Below, piece after piece: positions 21,830-33,270 of a DNA stretch of 64,000 bases. The notes beneath the pieces are model-generated. The model saw only the letters and a program-made list of their open reading frames with translations. It was not told where the DNA came from and ran no database searches. The DNA comes from Vesta saturnalis (taxonomy: Eukaryota > Arthropoda > Insecta > Coleoptera > Lampyridae), in NCBI GenBank assembly GCA_036346205.1, contig JARFJB010000002.1, forward strand, positions 1,545,501 to 1,609,500, written 5' to 3'. Numbering within the stretch: the stretch's first letter is position 1; each line of letters begins with the position of its first letter. A program made the position numbers and the translations under genes.

Positions 21830-22775
21830 GTGTAAGAAGTAAAAGGAAAACGAGAGGAGATTAGGAACAAATTAGTAGATCTATTTAATCAATTTCAAAG
21901 TTTAGCTCTGAAATATTATAAGGAAGGTCAGTTAGGAGATAAAACCATTAGCAGAGCTGTTAAGACTGTATTTCAAGAAATCTGCGAAGAACTTTGTCAT
22001 ATTTTTGCAAATATCAAATGTTCAGATAGTATACCTGAACGAAATGGTATTATTAAAGAAGGTTTATTAGAAACAATAGTAAATGACATTATGGAAGAAG
22101 AAGCCGAAGAGTTGACGAGGAACTTCAGAATAGTTTCGCGACGGTTCTTGAAAATACTACGGTGACTGCGGATACGCTGATTGCGAGTAGGGAATCGCAC
22201 ACGAACGTTCCAAGCGCGTCTTCCACTCCTTTAGCAGCACGAAGGCAGCAGAAAAATCGTACTTTAAATATTCAAACACAAACGGCAGCCACAATGCCTC
22301 GTCAAAGAAAAGAATTTTTTGATATTGCAAACAATATTTTGCCTAAAAAATTTAGCGGTGATGCTTCTCAACTAGATTCGATTCTAAATAGTCTGGAATT
22401 TCTAAAATTAAACATTGAAGGTGATGAAGATATAGTCAACGCTTTGGTAAAAACTAGACTTTCAGGTCGTGCTAATTTAATAGCTAGTACAGATGATATT
22501 AATGCGGTTATAAGTATATTGAAGAAAGGAATACACCATTGTATCGATAACAAATGCTTTTCAGAAATGTAAGCAGAATTATAAAGATAGTACTAAACAC
22601 GCCACAGAAATAGAAGACATTGCAGTGAAACTGAAGGGACGCTATGTAAATGAAAGAGCATGTGATAAATTGGTCGAAAAACTTACTCTAAACACTACTG
22701 TTAAGGCTGTTAAAGAAAATGTGTCAGACGAACGAGCAAAAATGGATGGTGGTTTGATAACTTATGAAGGTATCT
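21830..22775 (+). pseudogene. Probable Ty3/gypsy-type gag remnant
   Basis: Three consecutive frames read as coding. They are an acidic, helical part (LVDLFNQFQSLALKYYKEGQ...; about 21860-22130), then PRQRKEFFDIANNILPKKFS...LDSILNSLEFLKLNIEGDED... LVKTRLSGRANLIA (22290-22490), then AVKLKGRYVNERACDKLVEK LTLNTTVKAVKENV (about 22625-22730). The middle resembles the capsid of arthropod gypsy-like retrotransposons (F-D/S-G-D..LDSF....R L.G.A). Frame changes occur near 22115 and 22570. No protease or RT follows. Family assignment is by pattern only. Confidence 0.5.
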
Positions 22776-23385
22776 ATTAGTGTGTGTCATCTTTTTAAAT
22801 ATAATTTGAATTGAATTATTAGTTTTAGATATTGGTATGTCAAGAAATGGTAAACTTCTATTAGTTTCCTTTTCCCTGGTGCAACGGGCGTAATACCCTT
22901 AGAAACTACTTTTATTTATTTAACTCACTCCAAAGAATACGGTTTGAGTTCTTTCAAACTCTTTTATAATTCCAACATTTTTGAATCAAATTTAATACCT
23001 GAGATGATTATTTTTTATTACGTTTTATTAAAACTGAATGTGTCCAATTTATAAAGATATCATTTACTAGTTAATTTTTACTTTGCTTACTAATCAATTT
23101 CCGTTTGCGTAAGTGAATTTTAAGTTTTATGTTTACTAACTCCTTTCTTAACTGGTTATAACGGCTAGCTCAAAGTTAATATAAAGAAACGTTTTCTGTT
23201 ATCATTGCCCAAAATTATGCTCATTTTGATTGATTTATTTATCTGGATTCCTATTGAGTTGACTTCTTTCTGCATTTATATATTCAATAAATGTAAGCTT
23301 GTAATACTAATAATCTTTAGCAATAAAGGTAAATCAAACGTTATACTCATTTAATTAAATTCCAAATCTGAACAAAAATGCATCA

Positions 23386-23466
<81 letters not shown>

Positions 23467-24658
23467 ATAACCTTCTTAAAACTAACATATAACAAATAAA
23501 ATCTTTATCAGATTCAAACGTATTGTTTATCGTTAAATCGTGATAGCCAATGTAAAGTTTCTGGAAATCAAACACAAAAAGTTTTACTTATTAACACAAA
23601 CAAAAAAGATTCCTACTTATTTTCGTTGCAAAACTGATGATGTAATGCTGGCGTTTCTTTGACCGATAAGGGGGTCTCAGGTTAGAGCCTGTTCTTCCGA
23701 TTATGTCACCTGCCGGCACTCTGGTACCGTTTCTCTATTGTTGTCCTTATCTTTTCTTATACTTTTGTGTAGTTGAATACCCTTCTAATTTTCCTCCATC
23801 AGTTAAAGATTTTAGTAAATAATTGTTCGATATATTTACACTATACAGTTTTTACTTAATCGATCAGTTTTAACTACAAATACCCTGCTCAAAAAAATTT
23901 AAACTATTTACAAACTGTGAGTGCTCGTTTTTTACACATCAATAAATTCGAGTTATTGTCCTTTATACTTCGATTTACCAATTTGGTTCGATAACTGTCT
24001 ATTATATTTATTGTTCACTATTTAAACACAATTGATTACGGTTCTGAGACATATAAAACGCGTTATCTTCACTTATTACGTCAATTTTTATTATTTTAAT
24101 AAGGAAGGTAATTTTCCACATCTTCTGTATCACCGTTAATTAATTCTTATTTATAATTTTCACACTTTATAGAGCGGCGTGACTAGACAATGTCACTTAT
24201 CGCTTATTTTTATGCGACGCTTTCTGTTCGCTTTCTTAACGCAACTGTTTGTGATCGCTCACTGTATGCGACTGTTTCAAAAACTGCACATCGTTATTAT
24301 AAAGGCGTCATTTCCTTCCACCACATTAATGCACAATAATATATAAATATCTAATCTCGTATAATTTAGAGCAAAATCTTGATTTTTCTAGAGCTCCCGT
24401 TCAATGGTAACTTTTTTGGGTGCATTTTCTAACGCTTATCTTTCAAATTTTTCCATCTAAAAATTAGCTATAGCAGGAATATGATTTGCTGCACCATCAA
24501 GCTGTTCATAGAATTTACTATTCCACTTAAAATCAGTCGTATTAAGACAATGCTGAAAAAAATGGTTATATCCTTTGGAAAAATATGATTAGTATATTCA
24601 ATAGTTTGTTTTTGTAAAAAGCGATACAACATCCATACTGACCGTTATATCACCCTCC
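22776..24658. other. No gene recognised; contains a TA microsatellite
   Basis: AT-rich sequence without motif-bearing ORFs. A TA-dinucleotide run occupies 23391-23461, interrupted once by AATATA. Nothing else supported. Confidence 0.5.
23391..23461. repeat. (TA)n microsatellite
   Basis: About 35 TA units with one slip near 23434. Confidence 0.95.
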
Positions 24659-24700
24659 TTAACCCAATACAGCCTAACGTATGATTTATCGTACAGAGCT
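24659..24700 (+). repeat. Candidate left end of a piggyBac-like element (TTAA + CCC)
   Basis: TTAA at 24659-24662 followed by CCCAATACAGCCTAACGTAT, then GATTTATCGTAC. PiggyBac-type elements insert at TTAA and begin with CCC; a subterminal short palindrome (GTATGATTTATCGTAC) is also present. A piggyBac-like coding remnant starts about 450 bp downstream. No matching right end was found. Confidence 0.5.
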
Positions 24701-24925
24701 TATGTCTGTTTACTTCTGAACGTAGTAAAGATACCTGCACAAAGGTGACTTGTTTGCAATGAAAAAAGTGTTTTTTGACTCTAAACTTTGTTCTTATTGT
24801 AGTAAGTACTAAAGTTTTTGATAATTGTGAGGTTTACATACGAAATTATTTAGTCGTACCGTTCTGTTGGATACCAAATGAGTCATAGGTAAGGTTATGT
24901 TTAATATTTTTTTAATTAGTGTACA

Positions 24926-24993
24926 AAATGGCTCTATCTGTCAGAATTAGTTAACGTATATACGTTAACTAATTCTGACAGATAGAGCCATTT
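24926..24993. repeat. Perfect 68-bp palindrome
   Basis: The arms centre between 24959 and 24960 in AACGTATATACGTT and extend outward through TTAGTTAACG and CTCTATCTGTCAGAA to AAATGG / CCATTT with no mismatch and no spacer. It lies between the candidate TTAA end and the first piggyBac-like codons. It can form a cruciform or an RNA hairpin. Confidence 0.95.
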
Positions 24994-25119
24994 ATATATT
25001 ACCAGTGGTGACTACATAATTGTCTAATAGTTTACGAACGATTTTTTAAACACTAGTGCCCCAAAAACTTTGTGTTTGATATCTCATACCATAGATATAT
25101 AAGAGTAACTATATAAGAT

Positions 25120-26250
25120 TGTTTACCGTTTCAAAAAGAAATACGATCCACTGATTGCTAGAGATTTTGAAGAGCTTCTACATTATTTAGAAGAACTAGA
25201 GTCGGATGATGATGAGTTTTCACAAGTAAAGGAGTATGATAGGTTAGATTTGGTATTATTATCACCTTAAGACGGGCAAGGTAGTGACATGGACGATGCT
25301 CCTAGTGATGATGATGAGATCGGTAACGCATATGATATTGGCAAAAACGTTCTAAAGCAGCCATTAGATATTGTTACTGTAAATTAGAATAATGAGAAAT
25401 GTGGACTACGGCTGATAAAGCTGTGAGTTAATGTTCCACTGATGATTACGTACCATTGGCGCAATGAATAAAAATAATCAGAAAAGAAATAATGGTGAAA
25501 AAGAATAGGAAAAAACAAAAAAGGTCAACAGAAATTGGACAGATTGTAATCTAGCTTGTGGAACAGAAAAAGAGAAATTAAAAATTGCTAAAATTCCAGA
25601 CCCAGATATAGTAAATAGAATAAAAGATTAAAATTTAAAACCAATTGATATGTTCAAATTGTTTTTTTCGGAGGATTTCATTTGCGATGAAACCGGAAAA
25701 TATGCAATTTTTCAAGGCAAACATGATTTTTCTGTCTCTACTCAAGATATGTATATTTATTTCGCAATTTTACTATTGTCAGGTTATTTCAAAATTCCAT
25801 ATAGGCGAATGTATTGGCAAACAAAAGCCGATGTTCATAATTCTTTAGTAAGGAACAGTATCTCAAGAGACCGATCTGATGATTCATCGTTACCTTCATC
25901 TGAATGATAATACCGCTATTAACCTTAACAATAGACTTTACAAAGTGCAGCCGTTAATAGACCAGATAAATAATGTTTCTCAAGATTTAGCCAAACCACT
26001 TGGAACATCGTTTTCTTTAGATGAAGAAATGGAGCCCTACTGCGGAAGACATAATATCAAGCAATTTATAATGGGTAAAGCCGCTCGTTGCGGCTATAAC
26101 TGTTGGTGCATTACATTTCCTGAAGGTTAACTATTGAAGTTTCAACTTTAAACGGTGACAAAGTCGAAGGGCGAACTCTAGGATCTAGCGTTACTGAAAC
26201 ACTATGTATTGGATGTATCTCTGACAGTTCCACTATACAGAGTCACTGAT
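25120..26250 (+). pseudogene. PiggyBac-like transposase, N-terminal and central part
   Basis: An acidic N-terminus (FEELLHYLEELESDDDEF; SDMDDAPSDDDE) leads to the DDE_Tnp_1_7-type domain: IDMFKLFFSEDFICDETGKY, MYIYFAILLLSGYFKIPYRR YWQTKADVHN, then after a shift near 25890 RYLHLNDN... SFSLDEEMEPYCGRHNIKQF I.GKAARCGYNCWC (the first conserved catalytic Asp block) and LLKFQL...GDKVEGR. Stops at about 25268, 25387 and 26128 and frameshifts make it dead. It stops at 26255, where an IS630/mariner-like element starts. A matching C-terminal part is found at 32970-33860. PiggyBac transposases cut and paste at TTAA. Confidence 0.8.
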
Positions 26251-26254
26251 ATGT

Positions 26255-28077
26255 ATGCCTATTAGCCAGTAATAATTTCAAGTTTAGAGGGCCGGTCATA
26301 AAGTCGTGGCACATCAAAGTTGAATTTTTTTAATGGAACCGCCTATATATTATTGGATATTTCAATTTTCCTTGAATTCTAATCAAACATTGCAATACAC
26401 ATAATGTACCAAATTCAACTTTTTCAGAATTGAGTTTTGATTTTGAAATGTTACAACGAAAATCATTAAATTTCAGCATCGATTTAATTTAACCTGTAAA
26501 TGTTAACTTGACAACGAATGCCAAATTATTATTAAGTGTCACATTTTTCGCCAAAGATGGCATCTTTAAATGAAACCGAACGCATAGAAATTTTAATTAT
26601 AATTGGTTATGGTGATAGAATACGAAGCTTTACAGAAGTAGTGAATTCACAATTGCATCCCAACCGGGGTTCAATTTCCAAGTCTACAGTTACAAGAACT
26701 TTGAGTCGTTTTCGGGAGATTGACAGTGTCAAAGATAGACCTAAAGTCGGAAGGCTAGTAACATTGACAACGAAGAGAATTCTTTGGATGTAATATTGGA
26801 TGTGGGGGAGAATCCGAAAACTTCAACATAACAATTGGTATTAAATCACAACATGAGTCGATATTCAATTCAAAAGATTGCCAGGCGAGAAAAATTTCGT
26901 CCCTTTAAAATCCATCTACTACAAGAATTAGGTGAAGACGATTTTGATCGCAGAATCCAGTCCTGCGAAGTTATTATGGATAAACTGAGACAAAATTTCA
27001 ATTTTGTAAATAATATTTTGTTTTCTGGCGAATCTACTTTTTGTTTGAATAGACAAGTGAACCGGTACATCTGTATGTACTGATTAGATGAAAATCCACA
27101 TTGGATGGTACAAGTTCACACCCAACGACCGCAAAAAGTCAACGTTTGGTGTGATGTTATTGGTGGACATATCGTTGGACCGTATTTTATCAATGAAAAT
27201 TGAAACTATGATTGATATTTGGCACTTTTGCAAAAATCAATAGTTCCAGACCTTATTCAATTATTTTCGAACAATAATGATCCAAATTTAATACCAGAAC
27301 ACATATGGTTTCAGAAAGATGAGGCACCTCCGCATTTTGTACCTCAAGTACGGAAATTTCTAAACTAACATTTCCTGGCAGATGGATTGGGCGGAGGGGA
27401 ACCATTTAATGACCAGCTAGGTCTCCCCATATGACCCCTCTTCACTTTTTCGTGTGGGGTCATATTAAAATTCAATTTACAAAAATAGACCCCAAAATCT
27501 TAAAGAGTTGAAAGCGAGGATCAGGCATGAAACTCTGAAAATGCTCTTGCAAATATACTACAAAATGATTCAGTGGATTCATTATTGTCAAGAGGTTAAC
27601 GGAGAAAACTTTGAGCACCTTATAAAACAGGACTGTAGAACCAAATTTTGCAATTTCATTAATAACTATTCTTTTTTGAAATGCATAGATTTTAAAAACT
27701 ATACCTATGTCTGTACTTTATTTCTGTGTAGTGTACAAAATCGACGATACATACCACTCGTACCCTTAAATTTTATGACAGGCAATGATTGGAAGGGTAA
27801 TCTGTGTTTGACATTCGTTGTCAAGTTAACATTTACAGGTGAGATTGGGTGAAATTTAATGATTTTGGTTGTAACATTTCAAGATCAAAACTCAATAACT
27901 CTGGAACGATTGCATTTAGGTACATTATGTGCGTTACAATTTTTGATTAGAATTGAAGGAAAAATAGAAATATCCAATAATACACACAGGGTTCCGTATA
28001 AAAAAAATTCAACTTTAATGTGCCACGACTTTATTACCGACCCTGTAAACTTAAAATTAATACTGGCTAATAGGCAT
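26255..28077 (+). mobile_element. IS630/mariner-like DNA transposon, decayed
   Basis: Inverted ends ATGCCTATTAGCCAGTAATA (26255) and the complementary ...ACTGGCTAATAGGCAT (28077). The inverted similarity continues through GTTTAGAGGGCCGGTCATAA / GTTTACAGGGTCGGTAATAA, then AAGTCGTGGCACATCAAAGT, for about 280 bp. A TA inside each arm (26285-26286; 28046-28047) could alternatively mark the true element edge, with the outer 30 bp being a symmetric flank. The transposase inside is multiply broken. The left end abuts the piggyBac-like remnant. Confidence 0.8.
26557..27624 (+). pseudogene. IS630/mariner-like transposase, multiply disrupted
   Basis: The start MASLNETERIEILIIIGYGD R aligns with the starts at 5225 and 11568. 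Next come SISKSTVTRTLSRFREI, a shift near 26790, FRPFKIHLLQELGEDDFDRR, FVNNILFSGESTF (catalytic Asp changed to Gly), stop near 27083, LDENPHWMVQVHTQRPQKVN VW, IWFQKDEAPPHF (second Asp kept) and a distorted third-Asp region near 27420. It finishes with GENFEHLI. Inactive by several independent lesions. Confidence 0.85.
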
Positions 28078-28158
28078 TTAAAAACCCTAAAATTTTTGTG
28101 TTTAATTTTTTCCGGTACCTCGTATATGTTACCCAATAATCGACCGTTCCCTTACATA

Positions 28159-28185
28159 ACATATATGTAACACACACACACACAT

Positions 28186-28247
<62 letters not shown>
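28159..28247. repeat. CA then TA microsatellite
   Basis: Short CACACA run followed by about 27 TA units. Confidence 0.95.
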
Positions 28248-28250
<3 letters not shown>

Positions 28251-28540
28251 AGACTTTCAAAGAGTATTTTGTCCAATTTTTAAAAATCGCGCTTTCAGTT
28301 GGGGAATTATTCTATGTGTAGATAGCCAACTTCTCATGGGGTCCTGGACAATCAGAACGTATTGTGTCTTATGGATTTAATCCTTTGAAAACTGATTGGA
28401 CTGTAAAACAGCGTTTTGTCCACAAGACGCTGATAAACAAATTGCTGTTTGTCCTAGTCGTAATATACAATTAAAACTTGTTGGTTGTGTAGCTCGTTTC
28501 TGCGTATTATCATTGTATTTTTAATTAACTATTAATAAAT

Positions 28541-29731
28541 ATGGATGTTGAACACCTGGTTGCCGATAACGATAGCGGTAGCAGAAAAAGCAAACGAAAC
28601 CTACGTCTCGGGAACAAAAAAGCAATAAGGTAAATTACTTAATTATTATTAATTAAAGCGATGGTTGCAATTACCATGATTTTGTAGATATTCTGATTCT
28701 GATCCGAAGCTAGAGTTGTTTGAAGTGCCATGTAACCATAAAACTGGCAAATTTCAATGCCGAGAAATATCTAAACAGAATATCAAAATGATTCGTGGCT
28801 ATTTTTATACTGATATTGTTAAAATTTATCAAGATATAACACTTTAACACCCACTTGAAGTAGAAATTCCGAAACGGAAAAGGAGTCGAAAAGTGCAAGA
28901 TCAGAAACACCGCAAATTCAACATAAAGTATCATATCGGGAAGAAAAACGAAAAACGAGCTGGTATTACAGAAAAACGCGGCGGAGACCGAAAATCACAC
29001 CAAACTAATAATAAAAGATACAACGTCATGGACTTTATCAGAAACTTGAAAGGCAGAGAAAGTCATTACGGTAGAAACAGGTCCAGAAGAGTCTATTTGA
29101 ATTCTCAATATAATATTGCGGTTTTGCATAACCCACATAACAAAAAATTAAGTGCGGAGTATAGAGTAAATTATAAATTTTTTTCCAGAATATTTAACAA
29201 TCATTTCAATATTGGACTTGGAAGTCCCGCTTCTGATATTTGTGGATTTTGCGTTAGGCATCAAGGTCATATATCGCTTTGTAAAGAAAGCTGAAACACA
29301 AAAATTAAAACTCACCCTGAAAATTCATAAAGTGAGAGCCGAGCCGTTTTATAAGCTTATGAAGGAGGATTTAGAAAACAGCATGTCTCTGTGTTTCGGT
29401 TTATAACAGGTTCAAGTGTTACCTAAAACACCATTTTATTCACAACAGCTCTTGTTTTATGCTTTTTTTGTGACAGATATCTCGTGCAAAACACCAGTTT
29501 TCTACAGCTGACTTGAACACCAAGCAGGCAGAGGCTGCACCATAGTGGGCTCTGCGTTGTATGATTTCCTCAATAAAACGGATGTGACTGATTTGAGATT
29601 TTTTCCTATGGATGTGCGGACCAAAATAAGAACAACCGTATAGTTCACATCCTGATGCTCTGGTTGCATAGAAAAGCTCCGCCCAGAATTAAATCTATTA
29701 CACTGTTGTTTCCAGTGAGAGGGCATTCGTA
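28541..29731 (+). pseudogene. Uncharacterised multi-copy arthropod gene (likely transposase-derived), 5' part
   Basis: Exon 1 (28541-28629) begins MDVEHLVADNDSGSRKSKRN. A 58-bp GT-AG intron (28630-28687) follows; exon 2 continues RYSDSDPKLELFEVPCNHKT... A stop lies at 28845-28847. Then come the recognisable family blocks RKSHQTNNK, GRESHYGRNRSRRVYLNSQY, YKFFSRIFNNHFNIGLGSP, DICGFCVRH (Cys pair). After shifts come AEPFYKLMKEDLENSMSLCF, VQVLPKTPFYS, HQAGRGCTIVGSALYDFLN and PVRGHS at the break point. I know this layout from many unnamed insect proteins. Conserved acidic residues near DGCSGQNKN-like and VRGHS/DRVFG-like positions suggest an RNase H-fold transposase, which is inference. Interrupted at a TA by the 29732 element. 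Confidence 0.65.
28630..28687 (+). other. 58-bp GT-AG intron in the uncharacterised gene
   Basis: Starts GTAAATTACT and ends TTTTGTAG; removing it joins ...GNKKAI-R to YSDSDPKL in frame. Confidence 0.6.
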
Positions 29732-30317
29732 CAGGCTGCCCAAATTCGAGGGCAAGCATGGAGATCTCGCTTATTATAAGAGATAGGATATAGGTTTAAA
29801 TTCGGCACTTTTGCTAAATTCGATGCCGAGTAATAATCTGAAAATAAATTTGAGCTAAATCGAATGGATTTGGTTTTATGCTCAAAAAACTAAAAATTTC
29901 GATTTTTGTTTTTCGCGTTTGGCCACCTTATTATTAGGAATTTTCAAAATTCGATTAAACATTATTAAGGTAACTTTTTGCGCACAATACTAATACGGTA
30001 TTAAAAATATTATGCTACGTTTTGCTTATTCTGAACCATCATCAGGTTTATTTTTTCTTATCGGGGTTAAGACATATTTTTATGGCGTTGGATGGAGAAT
30101 GTTATGTTGATTTTAGCAGTATATAACACTTCATGGTTTGATCGACTGCGAACTAAAATACTCTTAAATTAAAAACTAAATATTACATTATCACGATACC
30201 CATGAATCAAACAAAACTCAGGAGTTGGCTTTTGTCATGTCATTCTATAATTGTAAAAAGGGTAATAACTGCAAGATCCTTCGTGTTAGTGCTTTAAAAT
30301 TCGCAAGTTTCTTTAGA

Positions 30318-31481
30318 ATGTTTTCAAATTCAGAAAAATAAGACATGATAAGGATATTTTATAGCTGCAATAGAAATAGTGTCAGAGCAAAACAAAGATA
30401 TTTAGAGGAATATCCGGAGAGGCAGCAACCAAACCAGAGATATTTTTTAAAATTAGAACAAAATTTGCGAGAATTTGGATGTTTTCAGAAACCTCGAAAT
30501 GCATATGGTAGCAGACTAGACAGAGATGCCGAAGGAGAAATATTACGTCAGGTACTATTTGTTAGTATTATACTAATTATAAGAATATCCGCTCACTTCA
30601 CTGCTAATTTCAGCAGAATTTTTTTTTGGAGAGTTATGACTTTATGTTATCCATCTTAGGTTCAAGAAAATCCTTCAACATCTACCAGAGAAATAGAGCA
30701 AACTATTGAAGTGCCAAAAACGACAGTTTGGCGAGTGTTAAAGCAACACCGTTATAAACCATTTAATATACATGTTAGTCAAACTCTTCGGCCTGGGGAC
30801 GATATGAGACGGTTGGATTTTTGTAACCAACTTAATACCAAAAAGCTGGAAAATCGCAACTTTCTCAATCAAATAATTTGGACGGATGAGTGCAATTTTT
30901 CCACTAATGGAATGATTAATCGTAATAAGGAGCACTACTGGCCCGTTGAAAATCCACGAATTAACAGGCAAATGCGAGGACAAGGCCACCGGTCCTTTAA
31001 TGTGTGGGTTGGAATCTGGAAGGATAGGCTCCTTGGGCCAATTATTTACGAAGGTATCCTAACGTCACAACGCTACCTCGTATTTCTAACACACGAAATA
31101 TCAGATCTTTTGGATGATGTTCCGTTAAACGAAAGATGGACTCTCTGGTGGCAAATGGACAGAGCTCCTCCTAATAATGCTGCGATAATAAGTGAATATC
31201 TTAACGGCGAATTTCCTGATAAATGGATGGGAAATAGGGGACCACTTAGGTGGCCAGCAAGAAGTCCAGATTTAACCCATTTAGATTACTTCCTCTGGGG
31301 CTATTTAAAAAATATGATTTATAAGACGCCACCGCAAAATATAGAAGAACTCCAGAATAGGGTTGTTAATGAACTTCGTCAAATTCCCAGGCGAACCATT
31401 CAAAGAAGCGTAGACAATTGTAGAAGAAGAATTCGTTACTGTATTCAAGAAGGAGGAAACTTGTTCGAACATTTATTATAA
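30318..31481 (+). pseudogene. IS630/mariner-like transposase with one intron and one early stop
   Basis: The ancestral start is probably the ATG at 30318 (MFSNSEK), followed by TAA at 30339-30341. The frame then continues DMIRIFYSCNRNSVRAKQRY LEEYPERQQPN. A GT-AG intron of 108 bp (30552-30659) joins ILRQ to VQENPSTSTREI. The catalytic part has D in IIWTDECNF, D in WWQMDRAPPNNAA and D in WPARSPDLTHLDYFLWG, again 36 residues apart. The second motif departs from the usual DGAPPH (G to R, H to N). C-terminus is GGNLFEHLL. Only the single stop is a clear lesion; if translation starts downstream at 30345 a nearly complete protein could still form. Confidence 0.85.
30552..30659 (+). other. 108-bp GT-AG intron in transposase
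   Basis: Starts GTACTATTTG, ends CATCTTAG. It contains a stop in the coding frame and is absent from the homologous position of the intact copy at 11568. Confidence 0.6.
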
Positions 31482-32156
31482 TAATTTTTGTTTGTTTGTC
31501 TGTGTAATTATTTTGTTGTTACCTATCGATAAATTTGCGTTGTCGCTATTATGGCCGTGTTACGTAGACCTACTTATTTGAGTTGTTTGTTAATGTTTTG
31601 TTTAAATGTTTTTATATTTTTTTGGATGTTCTAACGAGTGTAACAAATTAAATAAGTAGAACTACTGTAATTATTCCTTGCTGGATCCAAGAAGGCGGAA
31701 TCTTGTTCTTCGTATTTTGCTCATTATTTTAGTTCGCAGTCGATCAAACCATAAAGTGTTATATATTGCTAAAATCAGCATAACATTCTCCATCCAACTA
31801 CATAAAAATATATCTTAACCCCCATAAGAAAAAATAAACCTGATGATGGTTCAGAATAAACGAAACGTCTCATAATATTTTTAATACCGTATTACTATTG
31901 TGCGTAGAAAGGTGCCTCAATAATGTTTAATCGAATTTTGAAAATTCCTGATAATAAGGTGGCCAAACGCGAAAGACGAAAATCGAAATTTTTAGTTTTT
32001 TGGGCATAAAACCAAATCCATTCGAGTTAGCTCAAAACTTTTTTTTCTGATTATTACTCGGCATCGAATTTAGCAAAAGTGCCGAATTTAAACCTATATC
32101 CTATCTCTTATAATAAGCGAGATCCCCATGCTTGCCCTCGAATTTGGGACAGCCTG

Positions 32157-32658
32157 TACATGTCCGCTCACAGAGTGTTCGGTAGGATTGAAAAGGTTCT
32201 AAGATCGCATCCTGAAATTGAGTCTCCTCTAATATATCACAAGATCTATACAAAAGTCGGAAAAGTTAAATCTTTAGGAAAAGATTGGATACTTCTTGAT
32301 ATAGTTAAGAGACAAGTCAACAAAAACCTGTTATAAAGCCTGAACTATTTTACCGAAATGATGATCCACAGAAAAGGTTTCTGAGTCTGTTGCAAAGGGG
32401 TAAAGCTTTGAGTAATGTTGAATTATTAAATTTACCTCTTGGTCACAAATTAAAAGAAAAAATGTTCAAAGTCTCAAAAAATTAGTAGCAGAAATGACTA
32501 CAACAGAAAGGTCTAAAGACCCAGAGCTAGAATGATTGATTTCAGTTTTCGAACAGAATGATTGTTTAGGTGACCAAGGTCTTGAAAGCCAAAACAGTGT
32601 ACGCGATTCAAGTGATGGATGTTTATGCAATGAAGAATATGAAGGTATTAAAGCGTGA
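32157..32658 (+). pseudogene. Uncharacterised multi-copy arthropod gene, 3' part
   Basis: Continues the gene broken by the 29732 element: MSAHRVFGRIEKVLRSHPEI, YHKIYTKVGKVKSLGKDWIL, VNKNLL, then a shift to KPELFYRNDDPQKRFLSLLQ RGKALSNVELLNLPLGHKLK EKMFKVSKKL, a stop near 32535, and an acidic end finishing with TGA at 32656-32658. DRVFG..EK is the recognisable family block. Confidence 0.65.
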
Positions 32659-32997
32659 ACAAAGCAAAATTCAGTTATATTTTTTATGTTAAAAATGTAT
32701 TTTTGGTTGCTATGTTAAAATAGAGCATAACATTTTAATAAACAATGGAAAACCAAATCGTTTCTTCTTCAAAGACAAACAAGCAGACCTAAATCCATTC
32801 CAGACAAACAAAAAGCATGTGGCCCAACAGTTTTTTCAAAATATTCCAACTATGGCTTTAAATTGATTTTTTTATATTCAGTGTACACGTTTACGGCTCT
32901 TATAGAGATCGTTTGATATCTGATCGATACTTCTACTACAAGTAGTTAATAAATAGTAGTCTTTTGGGTTTTATCCAATTTTCCTTATCTGGACAAA

Positions 32998-33000
<3 letters not shown>

Positions 33001-33036
<36 letters not shown>
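33001..33036. repeat. (TA)n microsatellite, first copy in the piggyBac-like C-terminus
   Basis: About 18 TA units in place of the TTTGATAAC expected after AATGTATAT. Confidence 0.9.
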
Positions 33037-33037
<1 letters not shown>

Positions 33038-33144
33038 CTTTTTTAATTCTCTACAGTTATTGGATATTCTAACTGAAAGTAATATTCACTGCATTGGCAC
33101 TATTCGCCGTGATCGTACAATCCAATTTCCCTTATCTGGACAAA

Positions 33145-33270
<126 letters not shown>

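Larger units (their letters stand above)
29732..32156 (+). mobile_element. IS630/mariner-like DNA transposon with about 420-bp TIRs
   Basis: Ends CAGGCTGCCCAAATTCGAGG (29732) and CAGGCTGTCCCAAATTCGAG (reading in from 32156), flanked by TA (29730-29731; 32157-32158). Inverted similarity covers about 29732-30165 and 31725-32156. The transposase lies between on the plus strand. The insertion splits the codon series PVRGHS-Y / M-AHRVFGRIEKV of the uncharacterised gene around it, so the target order is certain. Confidence 0.92.

Noticed and set aside
23640..23700. tRNA-like GGGGGTCTCAGGTTAGAGCC sequence
   Set aside because: No acceptor or anticodon stem can be formed and box B is missing.
31840..31875. 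CTGATGATGG...ACGAAACG in the 29732 element TIR as a hammerhead ribozyme
   Set aside because: It has the CTGATGA and GAAAC words, but the sequence between them cannot form a proper stem II and it occurs inverted in both TIRs; chance or other function is more likely.
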